The translations under genes were made by a program, and so were the position numbers. The notes below the pieces were generated by a model. The model did no database searches and was not told the origin of the DNA. It saw only the letters and a program-made list of their open reading frames with translations. Shown here in pieces: positions 1 to 7,657 of a DNA stretch of 64,000 nucleotides; within the stretch, counting starts at the first letter, position 1; each line of letters begins with the position of its first letter. This DNA is from Flavobacteriales bacterium (GTDB taxonomy: Bacteria; Bacteroidota; Bacteroidia; Flavobacteriales; UBA7312): assembly GCA_016779995.1 (NCBI GenBank), contig JADHMO010000003.1, positions 1 to 64,000 on the forward strand. Reading direction: 5' to 3'.

Positions 1-1337
1 TACCAACTTGTCCTTCTGTTTCTGTAGAGGCTAGTGCTACAACTTTCTGTTCTGGTGATGTTTCTACTTTGAGTGTGTCATCAGACTATACGTCTTATCA
101 GTGGTATTTAGGTACTTCAAATAACAACGGTAACGGCAACGGCAATGGCAATATCACTTACAACATGATTGATGGTGCAACAAGTTCTACTTATTCAGCT
201 TCTTCAGCTGGTAATTATTATGTTGTTGTACTTACTTCAGAAGGTTGTGAAGTAACTTCAGAGGTAATGACTTTAAATATGATTAGTTTAACTGCAGTAA
301 GTACTATGGAGATTGACAATGTTACTTCTACTGCAGCGACTTTGGATTGGAATAATGCTTCACCGACAGGGGTTTACAACATCCGTTACAGTACTGATGG
401 AGGTGCGACTTGGACTGCAATCGATGGTCATTTAGGTTCCTCTATTAATCTTACTAACCTTATTCCATCAACTACTTATGAAGTTGAGATTTATTCTTCA
501 GCTTATGGTTGTTTATCAGTGCCTTATGTTACTTCGTTTTCAACTTTATTTGAGTGTTTAACTCCTGAAAACATTGTAATAAATTATAACCCATCTGAAG
601 CTACTATTTCTTGGGATGAACTTGTCGGGTCGTTATCATATGAAATTTTGTATAATTTTGGTTCAGGTTTTACCACAGTAACAACAGAATCAAATAGTAT
701 TACGCTCAGCCTTTCGGGTTCTACAACAAATGTTTTCTATATTAGAGCAAACTGTCCAAACGACCAACAATCTGCTTGGTCTGCAGTACAGTCTTTCTCT
801 TTAACTTGTGATGTGCCATCTGATATAGTCGTTTCTAATTCGGGAACAGACTTGACCATTGATTGGGAAGGTTCAGCCCCAATGTATAGATTGATTTACA
901 ATGTTGGTAACGGTTGGGTGAATGTTTATCCAACAGTTTCAGACTATACTGTTTCAGATGTTCCTGTTGGTACTAACGTTACCTATTATATAAGGTCTAT
1001 TTGTGATGACGAAACAAACTTCTTCTCATCTTGGGCTTCAGGTTCGTATACGACACTGTCAGGAGGTAAAATAGCTCAGGACAATTCATTTGAGGTTGAA
1101 GTATATCCAAATCCAACTGATGGATTGGTTAATATTTCTTTCGATAAGATAATTGAGCAAAATGTAAATATTAGATTAGTCGATGCGTTTGGTAAAGAAG
1201 TTTATCGTAAGCAATTCAATGTTGGTTTTGAAACAAGTGTTATAGGCTTTGATATATCAAATTATGCTAAAGGAGTTTACTTCTTGCAATTGGTTTCGGA
1301 CGATATTGTAAAAACAGAAAGAATAGTATTGCACTAG
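1..1337 (+). CDS. Secreted Ig-like/FN3 protein with T9SS sorting domain (5' partial)
   Basis: The frame is open from base 3, so the N-terminus lies outside the window. An Ig-like segment comes first (YQWYLG ... AGNYYVVV), with an Asn-Gly run in it, followed by about three fibronectin type III-like modules of roughly 85 residues. The last ~75 residues are a type IX secretion sorting domain (VYPNPTDG ... GVYFLQL ... ERIVLH). By family knowledge such proteins cross the outer membrane through the SprA channel and are released or anchored at the surface. No enzymatic domain is visible in the part present, so adhesion or matrix function is only inferred. A GC-rich hairpin follows 65 bases downstream. 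Confidence 0.88.
   Translation, partial: PTCPSVSVEASATTFCSGDVSTLSVSSDYTSYQWYLGTSNNNGNGNGNGNITYNMIDGATSSTYSASSAGNYYVVVLTSEGCEVTSEVMTLNMISLTAVSTMEIDNVTSTAATLDWNNASPTGVYNIRYSTDGGATWTAIDGHLGSSINLTNLIPSTTYEVEIYSSAYGCLSVPYVTSFSTLFECLTPENIVINYNPSEATISWDELVGSLSYEILYNFGSGFTTVTTESNSITLSLSGSTTNVFYIRANCPNDQQSAWSAVQSFSLTCDVPSDIVVSNSGTDLTIDWEGSAPMYRLIYNVGNGWVNVYPTVSDYTVSDVPVGTNVTYYIRSICDDETNFFSSWASGSYTTLSGGKIAQDNSFEVEVYPNPTDGLVNISFDKIIEQNVNIRLVDAFGKEVYRKQFNVGFETSVIGFDISNYAKGVYFLQLVSDDIVKTERIVLH
123..152 (+). repeat. In-frame hexanucleotide repeat coding for (Asn-Gly)n
   Basis: Four to five tandem near-copies of GGYAAY lie inside the Ig-like segment and encode alternating Asn and Gly. The run is short and imperfect (GGT AAC, GGC AAC, GGC AAT). 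It could vary in length by slippage without breaking the frame. Confidence 0.7.
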
Positions 1338-1351
1338 TAATAAGGTTTATT

Positions 1352-1383
1352 TTTGAAATATCTCTAAAAAAGTATTACATTTG
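1352..1383 (+). promoter_or_regulatory. Bacteroidota-type promoter for rimP-nusA-infB
   Basis: TTTG at 1352-1355 and TACATTTG at 1376-1383 are separated by 20 bases. This matches the known Bacteroidetes pattern TTTG-N19-21-TAnnTTTG. Transcription would start near 1388-1390, before the hairpin at 1403, so that hairpin would lie in the operon's leader. Confidence 0.7.
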
Positions 1384-1402
1384 CACACGATTGTTTTTTA
1401 AT

Positions 1403-1429
1403 GAGGGGGCCTATCGCCCCCTCTTTTGT
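1403..1429 (+). terminator. Perfect GC-rich hairpin with T-rich tail: terminator or leader attenuator
   Basis: GAGGGGGC (1403-1410) and GCCCCCTC (1416-1423) form a perfect 8-bp stem with a 5-base loop, followed by TTTTGTT. It has the shape of an intrinsic terminator. It could end the upstream T9SS gene, but it also lies downstream of the apparent rimP promoter, so it may act as an attenuator in the rimP-nusA-infB leader. Confidence 0.75.
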
Positions 1430-1440
1430 TAAATGTTTTT

Positions 1441-1905
1441 ATGTTAAAAAAAGAGTTAATAATAAAACTTGTTGGCGATTACATTCTAGAAAACGAGTCT
1501 ATTTTTCTTGTTGATGTGAAAGTTAGTTCGTCAAACCAAATAGAAGTTTTGATAGATTCTTTTGATGGTATAAGTATCAAAAACTGTATTACTTTGAGTA
1601 GGCATATAGAGTCAGCTTTAGATAGAGATGAATGCGACTTCTCTTTACAGGTTGCTAGTGCTGGTTTGAGTGAACCATTTAAGGTTTTTCAACAATATAA
1701 GAAGAGTATTGGTAGAGATGTCAACGTTTATCTAAAAGGCGGAAAAGAGCTGTTAGGTAAAATGCTTGATGCGAAAGAAGGAGAAGGAATAACATTAGAA
1801 ACAATCACAAATAAAAAACAAGGAAAAAAGAAAACACAAATTATTGAACAACAATCATTAAGTTTTGACCAGATAGACAAAACTAAGGTTGTTATATCCT
1901 TTTAA
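1441..1905 (+). CDS. rimP: Ribosome maturation factor RimP
   Basis: This 154-residue protein has the RimP two-domain layout: an N-terminal alpha/beta domain with the segment ITLSRHIESALD and the conserved VASAGLSEPF stretch, then a small SH3-like C-terminal barrel with a Lys-rich insert (KKQGKKKTQ). RimP binds the 30S subunit and aids its maturation. The ATG at 1441 is chosen over an in-frame TTG at 1426, because the latter is only four bases past the hairpin and adds nothing conserved. It is first in the rimP-nusA-infB order, a very widely conserved operon, and 14 bases precede nusA. Confidence 0.93.
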   Translation: MLKKELIIKLVGDYILENESIFLVDVKVSSSNQIEVLIDSFDGISIKNCITLSRHIESALDRDECDFSLQVASAGLSEPFKVFQQYKKSIGRDVNVYLKGGKELLGKMLDAKEGEGITLETITNKKQGKKKTQIIEQQSLSFDQIDKTKVVISF

Positions 1906-1919
1906 ATTACATTATAAAG

Positions 1920-3155
1920 ATGAATGCGACAAATTTAATTGAATCATTTTCAGAGTTTAAAGAATTTAAAAACATAGATCGTGAAACGATGATGAACGTT
2001 CTTGAAGATGTTTTTAGAAGTATAATGATAAAACAGTATGGCACAGATGAAAATGTAGATGTCATTATCAATATTGATAAAGGTGATTTAGAAATCTGGA
2101 GAAACCGAGAAATTGTAGCTGACGAAGAAATTGAAGATAGTAATTTACAAATTTCTTATACAGATGCCATTAAAATTGAGCCAGATTTTGAGATTGGAGA
2201 AGAAGTATCTGAACAAGTTTTCTTGAAAGACTTTGGCAGAAGACAAGTTTTAGCATTAAGACAAACCCTTACTTCTAGAATTTTAGATTTAGAGAAAAAA
2301 GAAATTTTTGATAGATATGAAGATAGGATAGGTGAAATAATCAATGGTGAAGTTTATCAAGTTTGGAGAAATGAAGTTCTTATACTTGACGGGGAAGAAA
2401 ATGAATTGATTTTACCAAAGTCTGAAGCTATTCCAAGTGATTACTTTAAGAAAGGTGACACCATAAGAGCAGTTGTTAAAAGCGTAGAGATGAGAAATCA
2501 CAATCCATTAATCATCCTTTCCAGAACAGCTCCTGAGTTTTTAGCTCGATTATTTGAGCAAGAAGTGCCAGAGGTATTCGATGGACTAATAACTATAAAA
2601 AAGATTGTTCGTGTGCCAGGAGAAAGAGCAAAAGTAGCGGTTGAGTCCTACGATGAAAGAATTGACCCTGTTGGAGCTTGTGTCGGAATGAAAGGTGCTA
2701 GGATTCACGGAATTGTACGAGAATTAAGAAATGAAAATATTGATGTAATCAACTACACAGATAATATTCAGTTATTCATTACAAGGTCATTGAACCCAGC
2801 TAAAGTATCTTCTATTCAGCTAGATGAAGAAAATTCTAAAGCTGATGTATATCTTCACCCAGATCAAGTGTCTCTAGCTATTGGTAGAGGAGGATTCAAC
2901 ATACGATTGGCGAGTATGCTAACTGGATATGAAATTGATGTATATAGAAATATTGATGAAGCCGATGACGATGTTGAATTGACAGAATTTGTTGACGAAA
3001 TTGAAGGTTGGATTATTGATGAATTAAAATCTATTGGTTGTGATACTGCAAGAGATGTAATAAAATTAGATATTGCAGATCTTGTAAAGCGTACCGATTT
3101 AGAAGAAGAGACTGTCAGTGAAGTATTAGAAATACTAAAGGCAGAGCTCGAATAA
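1920..3155 (+). CDS. nusA: Transcription termination/antitermination factor NusA
   Basis: 411 residues. In order there are an N-terminal RNA-polymerase-binding domain (to about residue 130), an S1 domain (about 133-200), KH1 with the segment VGACVGMKGARIHGIV, KH2 with LAIGRGGFNIRLAS, and a single C-terminal helix-hairpin-helix-like segment after an acidic linker. NusA modulates pausing, termination and antitermination. Only one C-terminal repeat is present, compared with two acidic repeats in E. coli; short forms are usual in this phylum. It is co-transcribed with rimP and infB. Confidence 0.96.
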   Translation: MNATNLIESFSEFKEFKNIDRETMMNVLEDVFRSIMIKQYGTDENVDVIINIDKGDLEIWRNREIVADEEIEDSNLQISYTDAIKIEPDFEIGEEVSEQVFLKDFGRRQVLALRQTLTSRILDLEKKEIFDRYEDRIGEIINGEVYQVWRNEVLILDGEENELILPKSEAIPSDYFKKGDTIRAVVKSVEMRNHNPLIILSRTAPEFLARLFEQEVPEVFDGLITIKKIVRVPGERAKVAVESYDERIDPVGACVGMKGARIHGIVRELRNENIDVINYTDNIQLFITRSLNPAKVSSIQLDEENSKADVYLHPDQVSLAIGRGGFNIRLASMLTGYEIDVYRNIDEADDDVELTEFVDEIEGWIIDELKSIGCDTARDVIKLDIADLVKRTDLEEETVSEVLEILKAELE

Positions 3156-3175
3156 ATATGATTTGAAACGAAATT

Positions 3176-5800
3176 ATGGCAGAACAGTCACAAAGATTAT
3201 CAAAGGTTGCTAAAGAATTTAATGTTGGTGTTGACACTATTTTAGAATTTTTAGCTAGTAAAGGGGTGGATGATTTGAATAGAAATTCAAAGATTTCACC
3301 TGAAACCTATGAAGTATTAGTAGATGAATATCAGCCTGATAAAAAGGTTAAAGCTGAGGCCAAAGAATTGAAGAAAGCTGAGACCGAGCAAAAAAGTCAG
3401 GAAAAAGAAGAAGTTCAAACAGTTCGTGTTTCTGTTCCTAAGATGGAGGGCTTAAAAATAGTTTCAAAAGTTGATATTGCTGAGGCAAAATCTACACCTA
3501 AACAAGAGGAGGTAAAAGCAGAGGTTGCTGAGCCATCGACTCAAAAGCCTGAAGCCCCTGTTCATGAAAAACCTTCTGATTCTCAAGAGTCTGATGAAAA
3601 AGTCGTTGAAAAAACTGACAAACAATCAAAAAACCCTGAAGAATCATCTCAAGATAATGTTGTTACAACTGCCTCTAAAGATAAAACGACAAAAGGAGTT
3701 TCTGTTATTCGTGCAAAAGCCAAAAAGTTGGATGGACCAACTATTGTATCCTCTGAAAAAATTGATTTATCTAAGTTTAAAAAGCCAGTTGCTTCTTCTT
3801 CTGCTAAAATTGAAGGTAAAAAGAAAAGAAAAAGAGTCTCTACAAAACCTAATACAGCTAAACCTAATAAAGATAGAAAAAACACGACTCCAAAGGTTGA
3901 ACTTACACCTGAACAAATCCAAAAACAGGTTAGAGAAAACTTGGCTAAGTTACAAAGTGGAGGAAAGAACAAAGGAGCTAAGTTAAGAAGAGAGAAAAGA
4001 CAAGCTCGAAAAGAACAAGAAGAAATAGACTTAATAAAAATTGAGGAGGAAAGCAAAACTATACAAGTAACAGAGTTTGTTACTACGGCTGAATTTGCTC
4101 AATTGATGAATGTTCCGCCAACAGAAGTTATATCTGCTTGTTTTTCACTTGGTATGATGGTGACACAAAATCAACGATTAGATGCAGAAACATTATCTAT
4201 TGTTTCAGAAGAATTTGGATATACTATCGAATTTGTTGGCGCTGAAGTACAAGAGTCTATTTCTCAAGATGAAGACTCTGAAGAAGATTTGATGCCAAGA
4301 GCACCTATCGTAACGGTAATGGGACATGTTGATCATGGTAAAACTTCCCTTTTAGATTACGTAAGAAACGCAAACGTAATTAGTGGTGAAGCAGGTGGAA
4401 TTACTCAGCACGTAGGTGCATACGAAGTGGATTTAAATGGTAAAAAAATTACTTTCTTAGATACGCCGGGACACGAAGCTTTTACAGCTATGAGGGCGCG
4501 TGGTGCTCAAGTTACAGATGTGGTAATTATTGTTGTTGCTGCTGATGATCAAGTAATGCCTCAAACCAAAGAAGCAATTAGTCATGCTCAAGCAGCTGGT
4601 GTTCCTATGGTTTTTGCAATCAACAAAATAGATAGAGAAACTGCCAACCCTGATAAAATTAAAGAGCAGTTATCAGCAATAAACATTTTACTAGAAGATT
4701 GGGGAGGTAAGTACCAATCGCAAGAGATTTCAGCAAAAACAGGACAGGGGATTAACGAGTTATTGGAGAAGGTATTGTTAGAGGCGGAATTACTTGACCT
4801 CAAAGCTAATCCTAATAAAAATGCTATAGGCACTGTAATTGAAGCTTCTCTCGATAAAGGTAAAGGTTACTTAACAACTATATTAGTGGAAGCAGGAACT
4901 CTGAAAGTAGGAGATTACGTCTTAGCTGGTTGCTATTCTGGTAAAGTCAAAGCCTTATTAGATGAGAGAGATGCTAAAATGAACCATGCAGGGCCGTCTA
5001 CACCAGCTGTTCTACTAGGTTTAAATGGAGCAGCTCAAGCTGGTGATAAGTTCAATGTAATGGACGATGAGAGAGAAGCTAAAAACATCGCCACAAAGCG
5101 TATGCAGCTTCAAAGGGAGCAAGGAGTAAGAACTCAAAAACACATTACTCTAGATGAAATTGGTAGAAGATTGGCACTTGGAGACTTTAAGGAACTTAAT
5201 ATTATTATAAAAGGTGATGTTGATGGTTCTATAGAAGCTCTTTCAGATTCTTTACAGAAGCTATCAACGGATTTAATAGCAGTAAATATCATACACAAAT
5301 CTGTTGGTCAAATTTCAGAGTCTGATGTGATGTTAGCAGCAGCTTCAGATGCGGTAATTATTGGATTCCAAGTAAGACCATCAGTTAATGCTAGAAAATT
5401 AGCAGAAAACGAACAAATTGATATACGTCTTTACTCCGTGATATATAATGCTATTGAAGAACTTGAAAAAGCAATGGAAGGAATGTTATCACCTGACATT
5501 GAGGAGAAAATAGTATGTAATATTGAAATTAGAGAAACTTTCAAAATTTCTAAAGTTGGAACTATTGCGGGATGCTATGTGCTGGATGGTAAAATGACTA
5601 GAAACACCCAAGTGAGAGTCATTAGAGATGGAATAGTAGTATATACCGGCGAATTAGCGACCTTAAAACGATTCAAAGACGATGTTAAGGAAGTTTCTTC
5701 TGGATATGAATGCGGATTAAGTATCAAAAACTTTAATGACATTAAGGTTGGTGATATTATTGAAGGATTTGAAGAAGTAGAAATAAAAAAGAAACTTTAA
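3176..5800 (+). CDS. infB: Translation initiation factor IF-2
   Basis: 874 residues. The N-terminal IF2_N segment ([20 protein letters not shown]) is followed by a long, charged, Lys/Glu/Pro-rich linker to about residue 290. A second IF2_N-like segment precedes the GTPase domain, where G1 is GHVDHGKT at 383-390, G3 is DTPGHEAF, and G4 is NKID near 483. Domains II-IV follow, ending with the C2 fMet-tRNA-binding domain. IF-2 is the GTPase that places initiator tRNA on the 30S subunit. Its stop codon abuts the stop of the convergent SPOR gene with no gap, and no hairpin terminator is visible there. Confidence 0.98.
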   Translation: MAEQSQRLSKVAKEFNVGVDTILEFLASKGVDDLNRNSKISPETYEVLVDEYQPDKKVKAEAKELKKAETEQKSQEKEEVQTVRVSVPKMEGLKIVSKVDIAEAKSTPKQEEVKAEVAEPSTQKPEAPVHEKPSDSQESDEKVVEKTDKQSKNPEESSQDNVVTTASKDKTTKGVSVIRAKAKKLDGPTIVSSEKIDLSKFKKPVASSSAKIEGKKKRKRVSTKPNTAKPNKDRKNTTPKVELTPEQIQKQVRENLAKLQSGGKNKGAKLRREKRQARKEQEEIDLIKIEEESKTIQVTEFVTTAEFAQLMNVPPTEVISACFSLGMMVTQNQRLDAETLSIVSEEFGYTIEFVGAEVQESISQDEDSEEDLMPRAPIVTVMGHVDHGKTSLLDYVRNANVISGEAGGITQHVGAYEVDLNGKKITFLDTPGHEAFTAMRARGAQVTDVVIIVVAADDQVMPQTKEAISHAQAAGVPMVFAINKIDRETANPDKIKEQLSAINILLEDWGGKYQSQEISAKTGQGINELLEKVLLEAELLDLKANPNKNAIGTVIEASLDKGKGYLTTILVEAGTLKVGDYVLAGCYSGKVKALLDERDAKMNHAGPSTPAVLLGLNGAAQAGDKFNVMDDEREAKNIATKRMQLQREQGVRTQKHITLDEIGRRLALGDFKELNIIIKGDVDGSIEALSDSLQKLSTDLIAVNIIHKSVGQISESDVMLAAASDAVIIGFQVRPSVNARKLAENEQIDIRLYSVIYNAIEELEKAMEGMLSPDIEEKIVCNIEIRETFKISKVGTIAGCYVLDGKMTRNTQVRVIRDGIVVYTGELATLKRFKDDVKEVSSGYECGLSIKNFNDIKVGDIIEGFEEVEIKKKL

Positions 5801-6199
5801 TTAGTTTACAACTTCTTCGAACGGAACCGTAGCTGGAACGATGTAAGTACCTCTATATTTTCTGCTTATCTCTTTTTGAACTTTATGAGCATCAAGTTTG
5901 TTTACGAAGTTTCCAACTTGTATTTTATAATATGGCGATTTGAATTCTAGATAAGTCTTCAAATGAGGAAAATCTGATGAAAATTGTGCGCGTACTTTTT
6001 GAGATTCCTCCCTACTTTGACTTTGATTATGATGAATTTGGACTCTGTAGCCATCTACGCCACGTTTTGAATTATTTAGTTTAATTTGAGTTGACATTAA
6101 GCTATCAATTCGACTATCATTTATTGTCATATTTTCAGTGTTTTGGGCTATAATTGAGCCAGAAAAAAGACAAATTGTAATAAATATTAAACCTTTCAT
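5801..6199 (-). CDS. Secreted SPOR-domain protein
   Basis: 132 residues from the ATG at 6199. The start is placed there because a signal peptide follows at once (MKGLIFITICLFSGSIIAQ). Residues ~50-125 form a SPOR domain (GYRVQIHH ... YYKIQVGNF ... ISRKYRGTYIVP). SPOR domains bind denuded peptidoglycan glycan strands, typically at division septa, so a periplasmic cell-wall role is likely. The gene converges on infB with adjoining stop codons and diverges from the ACIII operon. A TATATTTG -7 box ends only four bases before the ATG, suggesting a leaderless transcript. Confidence 0.88.
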   Translation of the reverse strand: MKGLIFITICLFSGSIIAQNTENMTINDSRIDSLMSTQIKLNNSKRGVDGYRVQIHHNQSQSREESQKVRAQFSSDFPHLKTYLEFKSPYYKIQVGNFVNKLDAHKVQKEISRKYRGTYIVPATVPFEEVVN

Positions 6200-6203
6200 T
6201 TTG

Positions 6204-6211
6204 CAAATATA
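6204..6211 (-). promoter_or_regulatory. -7 box (TATATTTG) for the SPOR gene
   Basis: On the minus strand TATATTTG matches TAnnTTTG and ends four bases before the ATG at 6199. The start of transcription would fall on or very near the start codon. No clear TTTG -33 element is seen about 20 bases upstream. Confidence 0.5.
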
Positions 6212-6334
6212 GATTTTTATGTTTCTAAGTGTGTGAATTTGAGTGTAATATAAGATTAAACGAAACTTATTTAGAATCAGTATAAATTGGGGTAAAAAAA
6301 TAAAACTCATAAGACTAAAAATAGTGGAATGTAA

Positions 6335-6342
6335 TACATTTG
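6335..6342 (+). promoter_or_regulatory. -7 box (TACATTTG) for the ACIII-cox operon
   Basis: TACATTTG is a perfect TAnnTTTG match 51 bases before the chosen actA start. No good -33 TTTG is seen at the expected spacing, so the call rests on the -7 box and its position in the divergent intergenic region. Confidence 0.5.
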
Positions 6343-6393
6343 TGGTCGAGAAAAATCTAGCTTTTGCTACAACTGAATTATACGTTTATAAAC

Positions 6394-7632
6394 ATGACTA
6401 AATTTATTAAGTTAAGTAAGTATCCTGTCACAATATTCTCCTCGCTAATTATCCTATTATTTGCTATTTCCACTTCTGTATCAGCACAAAATGTTGAAGA
6501 AGGTGAGAAATTGTATAAAGCTAATTGTACAGCCTGTCACCAGATTGACAATAAGTTAATTGGTCCAGCCCTAAGAGGTGTTAGCGATAAATATTCTGAG
6601 GAATGGTTGATTAAATGGATTAAAAACTCTGCCGAGTTAATTGCTTCTGGAGATGCTGATGCAATTGCTATTTATGAAGAGTACAACAAGTCACCAATGA
6701 CAGCCTTCCCGTACTTTTCAGATGATGATGTGAGAAATATCTTGGCTTATGTCGAAGAAGCTCCTGAAAAACAAGCTGTTACAGCAACAGCTTCTGCTGA
6801 TGGTGGAACGCTTGTAGTTGAAGATCAAAAATCAGACTATGTAATACTCACTATTGCTATTGTCTTATTGCTTGTTATTGCAGGTTTATGGAAAATTAAA
6901 AACACGCTTAAGGAAGTTGCGGGAGAAGAAAGTGAAGATTTATTTAAATCTACAATCACACTAGCTAATGCATTCCTTGAAAGAAAATCATTAGTTGTTC
7001 TTACGGTCTTGTTTATTGCAGGTTTAGGTCTAAACTCTGCCTGGAATTTAATGTCAGGAGTAGGTGTTACTAAGGGCTATGCACCTGAGCAACCTATTGC
7101 ATACTCTCATAAATTACACGCTGGTATTAATGGAATTGACTGTAATTATTGTCACCATTCTGCTAGACACGGTAAGTCCGCTGCTATACCATCTGCCAAT
7201 GTTTGTATGAATTGTCACACTTACATTAACGAAGGGCCTTCAGGAAAAGCAGAGATTCAAAAGATTTACGATGCGGTTGGTTTTGACCCTGAAAAAGGAC
7301 AATATATAGAAGGCTATGAACAAAAACCAATCAAATGGGTTAGGATTCACAACCTGCCTGACTTAGCTTACTTCAATCACTCTCAGCACGTTGTGGCTGG
7401 TGGTCTTGAATGTCAAGATTGTCATGGTCCTATTGAAGAAATGGAAGTTGTTGAACAACATGCTGAGTTAACAATGGGTTGGTGTATCGATTGTCACAGA
7501 CAAACGGAAGTTAAAGTGGCTGACAACGATTATTATGAAGAAATGCATGCCAAATTTAAAGAGAATCATCCTGGAGAAACATTTAATGTTGAAGCCATAG
7601 GTGGTCTTGAATGTGGTAAGTGTCATTATTAG
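6394..7632 (+). CDS. actA: ACIII subunit ActA: multiheme cytochrome c with N-terminal monoheme domain
   Basis: 412 residues from the ATG at 6394, followed by a signal peptide (to AQ at 31-32). Six CXXCH heme sites are visible: CTACH at 45-49 in a class I cytochrome c domain, then, after two membrane segments (~147-166 and ~200-220), CNYCH, CMNCH, CQDCH, CIDCH and CGKCH. ActA of Alternative Complex III is known as a pentaheme protein, so this is a pentaheme module fused to an extra monoheme domain. It carries electrons from ACIII toward the oxidase in the periplasm. It is first in an eight-gene run ending with coxA. Confidence 0.9.
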   Translation: MTKFIKLSKYPVTIFSSLIILLFAISTSVSAQNVEEGEKLYKANCTACHQIDNKLIGPALRGVSDKYSEEWLIKWIKNSAELIASGDADAIAIYEEYNKSPMTAFPYFSDDDVRNILAYVEEAPEKQAVTATASADGGTLVVEDQKSDYVILTIAIVLLLVIAGLWKIKNTLKEVAGEESEDLFKSTITLANAFLERKSLVVLTVLFIAGLGLNSAWNLMSGVGVTKGYAPEQPIAYSHKLHAGINGIDCNYCHHSARHGKSAAIPSANVCMNCHTYINEGPSGKAEIQKIYDAVGFDPEKGQYIEGYEQKPIKWVRIHNLPDLAYFNHSQHVVAGGLECQDCHGPIEEMEVVEQHAELTMGWCIDCHRQTEVKVADNDYYEEMHAKFKENHPGETFNVEAIGGLECGKCHY

Positions 7633-7657
7633 AATAGAAAATAAATTAGTTTAACAT

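Noticed and set aside
123-152. Repeat array or phase-variation tract
   Set aside because: Only four to five imperfect hexamers in frame; length change would not switch the gene.
3525-4056. Open frames on both strands within infB (153 and 135 codons)
   Set aside because: They lie in the low-complexity Lys/Glu linker of IF-2 and have skewed Leu/Lys or Ser/Phe composition typical of shadows.
5780-5830. Shared bidirectional terminator between infB and the SPOR gene
   Set aside because: The stop codons adjoin and no hairpin is seen around them.
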